The notes below the pieces were generated by a model that was not told the origin of the DNA, searched no databases, and was given only the letters and a program-made list of their open reading frames with translations. Position numbers and translations under genes: made by a program. A DNA stretch of 64,000 nt from Xanthostigma xanthostigma (Eukaryota; Arthropoda; Insecta; Raphidioptera; Raphidiidae): assembly GCA_963575645.1 (NCBI GenBank), contig OY754475.1, positions 8,060,001 to 8,124,000 on the forward strand, read 5' to 3'. Shown here in pieces: positions 55,169 through 64,000 of the stretch. The first letter of the stretch is position 1; the number at the start of each line of letters is the position of its first letter.

Positions 55169-55282
55169 AAGTGTTGCCAATAAATAAACAATGCTTCTAA
55201 ATGCAAAAAATTAAGACTTTAATATTCAAGTTTTCACTTCTGCCGGCACTCCCGGAGTGCAACCCGGAGTTTTTTTTACTTA

Positions 55283-55775
55283 CTAGTAGTCCCGAATTTG
55301 TAGATGCCACCGTTTTTTCATCGACTTACGTGGCAAAAGTGGTCTCCACAAAAACTATTTTATTTTAACGCGATAATAATATATATAGCCCATGTCCATT
55401 CTAAAGGTCCATTCTAAATCAAACAAACTCTTCAGCTTTATAATTGTAAAGCTGAAGAGTTTGTTTGATTGAACGCGCTAATCTCCGGAACTGCTGGTTC
55501 GAATTGAATTTTTTTTTGTTGGATAGTCCATTTATCGATAGGCTATATAATATCACGCTACGACCAATAGGAGCGGAGCATCAGTGAAAAATGTTGCAAA
55601 TTATAATTTAAAAGTACTCCATCTGGCAAAAACTTTTGAACGGTAATTCCAATCATCATGAAATTTGAACACAACATTCATCTCGTAAACTAACATGAAC
55701 GTGCGTACTCACGTCCCTCCCCCATTCGTTCTTTTGCACCCGGGTAAAACCGGGACCGCTAATTATTAGTATAGA
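55283..55775. mobile_element. Helitron-like composite: family A copy inside family C copy
   Basis: A reverse family C copy starts CTAGTAGTCCCGAATTTG and ends ATTAGTATAGA before T. At its inner ATAAT a forward family A copy (about 55446-55762, ending CCGGGACCGCTA) is inserted, giving facing AAACTCTTCAGCTTTA blocks. Confidence 0.6.
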
Positions 55776-55896
55776 TTAACATCATTATTAATGAAGCGAT
55801 ATTTTTGTTCCTTTATCATCAATTCCAAATTTAAACATTAAGATTTTTAATAATTTTAAAAAAGTCCAATATCAATTAGCGACATTCATTTATAAT

Positions 55897-56200
55897 ACGC
55901 GCCACGAATCTAAAAGGCTCGGAAGTTAGATGCGAATGCGGGCTTACGCTTGTACAGTCTACAAACTCGCAACTCAACAAAACTGAAATAACAACAACAA
56001 CTTGACAATAGCGTACTCGACTGTACTTTAAAGCAGGAAAGCGACAAGTGACAAAGGCAACGAGCGATCACGACCAATCACCGACGAGCGCACGTTCCGA
56101 GCAGGTAGCTGGGAGGTGGTGGGAGTATCAACCACTCTAAAATGTGCCTTTGCGACGCTGTTTGTGACTAACTTCCGAACCTTATAGATCCGTGGCGCGT
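55897..56200. mobile_element. Family L TIR element, copy 2
   Basis: Inverted relative to 47639-47941, with the same ACGCGCCACG ends, 304 bp. Confidence 0.8.
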
Positions 56201-56985
56201 ATTATACATACGGTCTACTGCTGTTACCTCGAATCTTTGCCTCATTCAGTTCTTGTTCTTCCAACTGTAATATTACTATTCTTAATTGACACAAGTTCTC
56301 GTTGCATTATTCACAACCTCTCATTCATTGGTCAGAATACAAGCACCACATTTGCATTCGTTTGTTATATTATGCTATGTGCAATGCCTTCTTGATTGCA
56401 TTCGTATCCGTGCATATTTAGTTCATTATCAATATGCAATAGTGGCTCTATCTATTAGCCTCTATATATGCACGTTCGACTAAATCAATAATTGAATTGC
56501 TAAAACGACGCGTACTACATGAATCTGGATATATCCACGATCACAAATAAATGGGATTTATGTCAGATCGGCATCGTCATTGATTTATCTATATTTTGTA
56601 CTAATCGTCGTTGGTTCTGTAATAGCTCTTACGTGCATAATTGGCAAATTTTACGTTTTTTAGATGAAAAGATTCAGGAAACGGACCTCTATACACTAGT
56701 AATATCTCCAAATTAATTTTACAGTAACCAACAAGGGGAAGTAACTCTAATGTGAAAAGTTGTAGGTATCAAATAATTCCTCCCATGTGCCAATAAATCC
56801 GAAATTACGTTAAATATTTTTTACGAAAATACTTCGTCTTAATTAAACACGTACAGTAAAGATAAGTATGAATTAGTAATATATACCTCTGAAATTGCTA
56901 GTTGTTACCATCCAATGCTGAAATAACCACTTTTTGGCTTTTCCTGCAAATTTTACTTTTTGCACGTGAGACGTATTACAGAACC
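56201..56985. other. No gene seen; unique
   Basis: No repeats recognised. Several short frames overlap without coding character. Confidence 0.4.
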
Positions 56986-56989
56986 ATCG

Positions 56990-57230
56990 ACGTAATATTA
57001 TAAAGAGGCAAAGTTTGTAAGTTTAGATGTAGGAGGTAATCTCCGAAACTATTCAACCGATTTCAAAAAAATTTCTACCAATATTTAGAATGAACCTTCA
57101 GGATGGACATAGGCTATATATTATCACGTTAAAATAGAAGCACTTTTCGTGGAGACCAATTTTGCAACGTAAGTCGACGAAAAAACTGTGGTAATCTGAC
57201 CGGGTCACTAAATTTATAATCCACACACAC
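56990..57230 (+). mobile_element. Helitron-like family C, eroded 3' end
   Basis: TAATATTATAAAGAGGCAAA, CCTTCAGGATGGACATAGG, then GACCGGGTCACTA replacing the CTAG end. Confidence 0.6.
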
Positions 57231-57601
57231 TACCACGAACTGCCCCCAGATCGAAATGGTTATAGCTGGCGCCGCTAAAAACGAACTTTGGCAATATTCA
57301 TCTCGATTGACGTATGAATAATGTTTTATGATTGATGAATTTGTACAACCCTGATTTCAATTAAAGATCAATTACGTCAGCATCTGAAACTGAATGCAAT
57401 CATAGACGACCCTGAAGACGGAACCAACAATGCAATCAACTGCATTCTGGAAATAGCAGCGTCCAATGAAACTATATTATCGTCAGTATAATTTATCAAG
57501 ATCAGGGCGGGCTTCGACCAAAATTCATTTTTGTTTAGTAAGATATTGACAGACAGGCTGTGGATTTGGTTCCCTCAATCTATACCTACTAATATTATAA
57601 A

Positions 57602-57947
57602 CTTGCGGTTCCGCCCGGTTTCACCCGAGTGCAAAAGGACGAATGGGGGGAGAGACATGAGAATACATGTTCATCTTAGTTTACCGAGATAAATGTTGTG
57701 TTCAAATTTCATGATGATCGGAGTTACCGTTCAAAAGTTTTTGTCGGACGGACAAATTTTGAGTTAGGTATATTTTTATTTGATGCTCCGCTTCTATTGG
57801 TCGTGGCGTGATATTATATATAGCCTTCCTCGATAAATGGGCTATCCAACAAAAAATGATTTTTTCAAATTGAACCAGTAGTTCCTGAGATTAGCGCGTT
57901 CAACCAAATAAACAAACAAACTCTTCAGCTTTATATATTAGTATAGA
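57602..57947 (-). mobile_element. Helitron-like family A, near-full
   Basis: The terminal tetramer is CTTG not CTAG, then GCGGTTCCGCCCGGTTTC. The far end is AGTATAGA before T. A separate TCTATACCTACTAATATTAT 5' end abuts at 57579. Confidence 0.7.
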
Positions 57948-58524
57948 TAGGTAAAGTTTGGAAGTTTCATAAAAGAGGCATCCATTTACTTCTGCTCACA
58001 CGTTTCCTGTGACGTCATCCAACGCGATATATTACGCTACCACTATCTCAGGAAACCCTAGGGTCTGACTAATTTTATCGTGAAAGTACAAAACACAGCC
58101 ATTTCAGTGTTTTATAAGTTCGAAAAGCTCTTCTATACGATACTGAACAACGATAGATATACATAATATAGAAACCGTAGATCGAAGAGGCAGCAACCGT
58201 AGCAACTAGTTTCTGTCTGAAGCAGTAATCGATTAACTTCAACTTGTTGACGTAGCTTGAAGTGCTCACTTCTAATTGGCTATTTAATTACCCACTCCAC
58301 TTTAAAGTCCACTACACACTTTGCAGGATATTCCAATCGACGGTTTTATTAATAATTTAAAATAAATTATTTTAATCTAGAAAGTTAATTAAAATTGATA
58401 ACCAGATTACGACCTCGTTTTCTTCAGGAAAAAAAAACAACATTTTCACAAACATGTCTCTTTTCCTCCAATGCAAGATCCCGTTTATGATTTTAATTTC
58501 ACCACTTTATTAATTAATGTAGAA
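57948..58524. other. No gene seen; unique
   Basis: Intron-like, with one CpG-richer piece at 58000-58060. Confidence 0.4.
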
Positions 58525-59115
58525 TCATATAATATAATACGCTAAGGTTAAAGATGTTTGCCTCCCTTTTTAGAAAAAACCTCACAATTTCTCCACATAA
58601 ATTATATATCATTTTACAGATAATTGCTTGCTCTACTGACATCGACAACTAAAAAATTTATTGTTGCTTTTGTTTTTGTAAATTAATTAAAATACAGCAA
58701 CGCTGAACAACGTCTGCCATCTAACGGCTTTAATTTTGAAACAACGTCAACACTTCGATCTATCATCTGACCTTCATATTGTAATACAACAGACACAATA
58801 CTGCATACTGCCATCTAACGGCTTTAATTTTGAAACAGCGAGCAACGCTGAACAACGTCACAGCAATGCTGCATGATGCCATGTGCTTAGCTCAACGCTT
58901 TTGCTACTTGCGCCTCTATATGACAATTTTAGTAAAATATTTCTTTGATCTGTCATCTGAGCTTCATATTGTAATACAACAAAAAGAAGAACGTTATAAG
59001 CAGTGTGCAAAATTAGAAACGATCTGAATACCTGCAATCATATTTAAAAAATAATTTTGTAAAGTGATAATTATTATACTTACTTAGTGCGTATAATTCG
59101 CACAGGTCACACTAG
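58525..59115 (+). mobile_element. Helitron-like family B, copy 4
   Basis: TCATATAATATAATACGC after A to CTAG before T. One base of the hairpin is changed (GTGCGTATAATTCGCAC). 591 bp. Confidence 0.85.
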
Positions 59116-59239
59116 TAAGATTTATTTTCATAACGAAGGAAAGGTTTGAATGTTTGTTTGTAAGGATTTACTGAATCTATATACAAAAAAATACCCTAAT
59201 AACACTATTTTCACGCTAAGCCAAAAGAACAGCGCGCGA

Positions 59240-59315
59240 AAATAATTAAGATTAAGTCATTCGCCGCGATAGTGGAAGTTTCGGGTATAAGTCCCGACAG
59301 TGACACTAAATTTTT
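59240..59315 (+). mobile_element. Diverged copy of the tRNA-like SINE
   Basis: CGCCGCGATAGTGGAAG, TTCGGGTATAAGTCCCGA and CAGTGAC match the 36833 sequence in order (T arm TCGGG/CCCGA kept). Confidence 0.4.
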
Positions 59316-59583
59316 CTCACATAGAATTTGTAACTGTAACAATGACTGTGCGTTTCATACAACAACAAAAGCAATCACTCTACTATAAAATTAATAACAA
59401 TATTATTTAATATATTAAAATATTAACACAGTAGATTGTATGTACCTAGTGTCGTACTAGGTTAAATTACGACGAGTATGACATTTAGTTTAAAACGAGT
59501 GCCAGCGAGATTTAACGGTTACACGAGTCGCAGCGATTACATTAACAATATCAAACGATTTGTTCCTTTTCTATGCTTCTCTA

Positions 59584-59790
59584 TCTATACTGTAATATTA
59601 TAAAGAGAAAATATTTGTATTTTTGTTTGTAATGAATAGACTCAAAAACTATTGGACCGATTTTAAAAATTCTTTCACTAATAGAATGCTACATTATCAC
59701 TGAGTAACATTGGCTATATTGTTAATCGAGTTAAATTAGGGATTCCTACGAAAACTCCAATAATGTAACCCAAGGTGTAAAAAATATATA
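59584..59790 (+). mobile_element. Helitron-like family C, 5' part
   Basis: TCTATACTGTAATATTATAA after A, then ATTCTTTCACTAATAGAATG. The 3' end is cut by the family A copy. Confidence 0.6.
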
Positions 59791-60123
59791 TCTAGGTATA
59801 CCTACTAATATATAAAGCTGAAGAGTTTGTTTGTTTGGTTGAACGCGCTAATCTCAGGAACCACTGATTCTAATTGAAAAAAAAATGTGAATAGCCCATT
59901 TATCGAGGAAGGCTATAGGCTATATAATATCACGCTACGATCAATAGGAGCGGAGCATCAATGAACAATGTAACTCAAAATTTGTCCGTTCAACAAAATC
60001 TTTTAAACGGTAACTCCGATCTACATGAAATTTGGACACAACATTCATCTCGGTAAACTAAGATGATGTCCCTCTCCTAATTCGTTCTTTTGCGCCCGGG
60101 TGAAACGGGGAACGGACAGCTAG
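59791..60123 (+). mobile_element. Helitron-like family A, full
   Basis: TCTAGGTATACCTACTAATA after A, GCCCGGGTGAAACGGGGAAC, CAGCTAG before T. 333 bp. Confidence 0.8.
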
Positions 60124-61302
60124 TTACAATATACACAGGCAACGCTAGCAAACAATGAAACAACCAAACAAAACAAAATGGTGTTCAAGGTTATATTAAA
60201 CGTGTACAAAGAATGCTTAAGCGTCCATGTTACGTCATTATTCATTTATAAAAATTCATGTTATATTTTAACCAAATAATGCTACATATTTCTATCTCTG
60301 TTCACTTCGTGGAGTTAAATTATCTGTGCGCTTTATTTGACATCTAAACAGATTATAAACATAACACTGTGCTGCTCTCATCTGCATTACGCAAAAAATA
60401 GCTGTATCTCTTTTCAACATACGTAGGTTCGTATGTTCGTCTTTGTCATACACATTTTGTAAGTAGAATGTTACATTTCATAATATTTTCATTTGCAAAA
60501 CTGTAATTTATACGATTTTTAGTACATCTAGACACACGGCAGTGTGTCAGCCAAGTTCAACAATACACTGACCTCTTACACGAATCATTTCGAGCCACTT
60601 TCGACTCCCCAATAACTCAAAGTTTACAATTTTGTTAAGGCCTCCTAAATTAGGCACCCAAGATTCCAAATGTTATACAAGAAGCGCTAATAGCTCCCTA
60701 GATATGACGTTCGAATATTTTAACACTACGTACGGGTATGTTTTTAGTGGAATCTGGCTTACAGTGATGGGCAATACTTTTTGAAGTAAAACTTCTTTAG
60801 GCACGCTTGACTTGGGGAGTAAGCTGGTGAATGCGTGACGAGAGATTTACGGAAACTGTGATCGGGCGAGGCGAACGGAAGTTAAGAGGGATATATAAGG
60901 GATATATAAGCTAGTTAAGATGGAAAGAGGATGACAAATACTTCACTGGCTATTGGCGCCATCAGATGGCCGAAAATATAAGCAGTACTAACAATAGAAT
61001 GACACATAGTTTACTTGTCAGTGGCGCTATGGGGTGACAGAAAAAAAGTTTTGTAAACCTACTTTAAATAATATTTCATAAAGATTTACGCTTAAAATCC
61101 AACGAGAGCTAAGTAATTGCAATGTATTACTTTTGTTTTCATTATCTTTACGTTTATATTTCTTTCTTCTTACATTAGACTGTTCATTTCGTTCTTGAAC
61201 AATTTTATAAATTAATATTTTGTTCAACACATTAAATATTCTACGTTTAAAGTGAATAATATTGTAAAATCATTTTAAAGTTCATATTGTGTGAATTTTC
61301 AG
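60124..61302. other. Intron-like; repeat scrap at 60770-60830
   Basis: TTTTGAAGTAAAACTTCTTTAGGC recalls the 55029 element. A tandem GGGATATATAAG pair is at 60888-60911. The inferred acceptor at 61302 ends this stretch. Confidence 0.4.
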
Positions 61303-61383
61303 GTGAACACTAACAAATTATGGCAGGAAGAAGTTTTACTTCAGTCGGATAGTCTAAAGCACACTCGTTTTTTTTTTTTGTAA
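61303..61383 (+). CDS. Probable next (terminal) exon of the 44591 gene
   Basis: After TGTGTGAATTTTCAG a phase-0 frame encodes VNTNKLWQEEVLLQSDSL then KHTRFFFL and stops at 61381. The main exon also ends in phase 0, so joining gives ...NELFLRK-VNTNKLWQ... and a 391-residue protein. The island is GC-richer than its flanks and has a balanced composition. ATTAAA, a possible poly(A) signal, is at 61406. A run of 12 T precedes the stop, and a GTAATC there could be a donor instead. Needs transcript proof. Confidence 0.5.
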   Translation: MNTNKLWQEEVLLQSDSLKHTRFFFL

Positions 61384-61986
61384 TCTGACTGATGTGAAAA
61401 TATCCATTAAATATTTAAAGAAAATTGAAGCTTGCAGTATAGGGATATGCTTGAACGCCGAAGGAATATTCTAGATTTAAATGTAATTCGATGAGAAATT
61501 GGACATCCTTGATAGAATGACGTAAACCGAAGACCTCTAACATATTAAATTCCGTTTCGCTTTGCTAAATGAAATCCAGTGATATAAATGTACAGTCGAA
61601 TGTAAAAGGAAAAATCAATATGTTATAAGGTCATTATTTATTAAGAATGTACTAAATTTCATCAAACACAAAAACGCCAAGTATGCAATATTAAGCGGCT
61701 TGCAGTACTCTAAAACTCGACTAGTATCGTCGATTCGAGTATTAAAAAAGTAGTGAAGGTCTAGAAGAAAGCAGAATTCGTAACTCAATTTTTTCGGCAA
61801 ACCCGCTTGTTCTTTGTTCGGTCCTTTTTTCACATTTATTTTTGGTGGGATTCCAGTATTTTATTTTATCATAGTTATACCATTATATACTAGACGCGAG
61901 TAGTCTTCAGGCGACCGGTTGATGCATTCGAGTCGATGCTCCAAGCAGCGGCCAAAGATGCTTGTGAATTATAATGATATATCAGT
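61384..61986. other. Possible 3' UTR, then no gene
   Basis: AT-rich. A 72-codon reverse frame (61615-61833) is not recognised. Confidence 0.4.
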
Positions 61987-62591
61987 CAGTGATGTGTCGC
62001 TCCTGAGCGAGTCGTTCATACTGAACGACTCCTTTCTCGGAGCGGAGCGAGTCGCTCTTTTTTTGTGAATGACTCACTCCGAGCGCCATTGCTCTATGCT
62101 GAGCTATTCTGTACTGCTGCATTCGCACATTTGCAGAGCGCACACAGCACATGTGCACAGAGGTACTAGTGAATTTTGCACGTACGGAGTTATCTTTGCT
62201 GAGTCATTTTAATGCTGAATGGCACACTGTAAGTGCAATAGTACTAAGCTTACATTGACTTAAACCATTCACATTAACGTCGTTGACAAAGAAATAATAT
62301 TGTAACAATAAACATTATTATTGTTAAGATTTTATTATACTTTATAGTTTATTCGAAATGCGAATAATATAAGATCAGAATCATATGAAAATGAGCTCAG
62401 AGCTGAGTGTGTGTATTGTGCTGTGTAATGCTAAGTGACTCCTGAGTATGCATGATGACAGTTCACACCTCTGCAGTCTGCACTCTTGTGTACTGTCGCT
62501 CCTTTGAACGACTCCCTATGAGCGACTCTTTTTAGTGAGCGGAGCGCACGGAGCCAGCTCCCAGTAAAGAATCACGTGGGACACATCACTA
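61987..62591 (+). mobile_element. Family K hAT-like element, copy 1
   Basis: CAGTGATGTGTCGCTCCTGA and complement TAGTGATGTGTCCCACG. The interior has GAGCGAGTCG and GGAGCGGAGCGAG repeats. 605 bp; the 8-bp flanks do not match. Confidence 0.75.
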
Positions 62592-63214
62592 TAGTGGATA
62601 CTATTTCACCCAGACGCATACAATTTGGAATACTGCTTCTTTATGGTAACCTTATCCTCTCTCTTTTTGAAGAGATGTTAAGATTACCAGCTCAGTAATA
62701 TAACAAACCTGGGAAATAGAGGAGGTCGAATAATGCTAAAAAAATTCGTGTAAATCTAGCGAAGTATTTTACGAGAACTTGGCCGACATACTCCGCGCGC
62801 TATGATTGGATAATACAATACAACAAACGACCCTATCTGTGGTTACTTTAGTGAAGTTAAAATAGCGATCGGTTCAGTTCATTAAGGATCGACTTATACA
62901 GTATACACTATACTTCTCTCTCTCTCTCTGCGTATCAGTGATTAACGACCATATGGCCACTAACCGCTGCCGATTTGGAGAGAATCCTCGCTCCTGGCGT
63001 AGCTATTGAAGCGATCGCCCGCAGCAGGGTTGAGGATGTCTCAATAATAATTACCATATCGGTCTGGCAGCAAAACAGCCATATTTTAACTCTACATTAT
63101 AATTAAATTGTTGATTTTACAAGCTTAATTAAATCTCGATATACGATTCTTATTAGTGCTTCGCACGACGCGATTATTTTTGAAAATATCATCCTTTGTC
63201 GAAGAGGGATACAT
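62592..63214. other. Spacer between inverted family K copies
   Basis: AT-rich with a (CT)n run at about 62913-62929. No gene. Confidence 0.45.
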
Positions 63215-63221
63215 CTTTAGT

Positions 63222-63828
63222 AGTGATGTGTCCACATGACTCTTTATTGGGAGCTGGCTCCGTGCGCTCCGTTCACTAAAAAGAGTCGCTCAGAGCGAGT
63301 CGTTCAAAGGAGCGACACTAGACAGTACATAATACACAACAGTGCAGACTACAGAGGTGTGAACTGTCATCATGCATGCTCAGGAGTCACGTAGCATTGC
63401 ACAGCACAATACACACGCTCAGCTCTAAGCTCATTTTTATATGATTCTGATCTTATATTATTCGCATTTCGGATAAACTACAAAGTATAATAAAAGCTTA
63501 ACAATAATAATATTTATTGTTACAATATTATATCTTTGTCAACGACGTCAATGTGAATGGTTAAAGTCACTATAAGCTTAGTACTATTACACTTACAGTG
63601 TGTCATTCAACATTAAATGACTCAGCAAAGATAACTCCGAATTGCAAAATTCACTAGTGCCTCTGTGACCTGTGCTGTGTGCGCTCTGTAAATGTGCGAA
63701 TGCAACAGTACAGCTCAGCACAGAGCAATGGCGTTCGGAGTGAGTCATTCACAAAAAAAGAGCGACTCACTCCGCTCCGAGAAGGAGTCGTTCATTATGA
63801 ACAACTAGCTCAGGAGCGACACATCACA
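63222..63828 (-). mobile_element. Family K hAT-like element, copy 2
   Basis: Same blocks in inverse order, 607 bp. CTTTAGT at 63215-63221 and 63829-63835 is a 7-base direct repeat at the ends, near the 8 expected for hAT. Confidence 0.75.
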
Positions 63829-64000
63829 CTTTAGTGTGTGGGCATTGAAAAATAAATTAAAAATTCCAAAAATGTTTTCCATTTTTTTGTTGACGTATTG
63901 CAGCAGTCCTCAACGCGTTCATAAGAAATAAATACAGTCAAACTTGAGTGAGTGAGAACTGGGTAAGCGAGAAAATCTAAGTGAGAGTAATGGCCGGGTA
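63829..64000. other. No gene seen (right flank)
   Basis: After the duplication, AT-rich. CAGTCAAACTTGAGTGAGTG at about 63937 looks like the start of a pogo/Tigger-type end (compare CAGT...CTCG), cut by the window edge. Confidence 0.4.

Overview
The window looks like insect nuclear DNA: AT-rich, intron- and intergenic-like, and dominated by short non-autonomous transposons. A moth or butterfly is my best guess. The main reason is several Helitron-like families that begin TC, end CTAG and sit between A and T; one opens with the TCTATACTAATATTATAAAG type of sequence that I associate with Lepidoptera. An initiator plus DPE core promoter also fits an arthropod. No bacterial gene, rRNA, CRISPR array or viral gene was seen. 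The species cannot be named from this sequence.

Only one convincing host gene is visible. It is on the + strand. A large exon at 44591-45685 (365 codons) ends at a good splice donor in phase 0. The best partner is a phase-0 exon at 61303-61383, about 15.6 kb away, which ends in a stop. A possible upstream start is an initiator/DPE promoter with its start site at 38416 in a CpG-rich patch. A possible acceptor for the coding exon is at 43861. I do not recognise the 391-residue product. It is Ser/Gly-rich at the N-terminus, has a KTVHF motif of the PP1-docking (RVxF) type and a basic region, and ends in a conserved-looking 100-residue domain. A few microexon-sized islands with good splice signals (17992-18016 is the best) hint that other long-intron genes cross the window, but each is weak alone.

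The rest is a layered transposon landscape. (1) Four full Helitron-like copies share one 3' hairpin (7917, 22161, 53502, 58525), and at least three further Helitron-like families occur many times. (2) hAT-type MITEs with perfect 8-bp duplications lie at 2144, 3988, 5854, 19633, 23740, 41802 and 42970. (3) piggyBac-type MITEs lie at TTAA at 3208, 8899 and 49821. (4) PIF/Harbinger elements are at 9365 (with a broken transposase) and 19913. (5) pogo/Tigger MITEs are at 13376 and 54470. (6) An older five-copy family bears TTGACGTGATAACG. (7) There are large foldbacks and near-perfect palindromes, a 3 x 194-bp tandem array, tRNA-like SINE remnants and one LINE reverse-transcriptase remnant.

The most interesting non-gene signal is a set of hammerhead-ribozyme-like motifs. 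Intact core boxes sit in two unrelated repeats (18394-18431 and 22892-22923 reverse) around different but self-complementary stems. Degenerate versions occur inside a retroposon-like insertion with a 15-bp target duplication (8970-10321). That insertion sits in a piggyBac-like element and itself hosts a Harbinger element. A second nest at 41107-42362 has its empty-site counterpart at 29683-30127.
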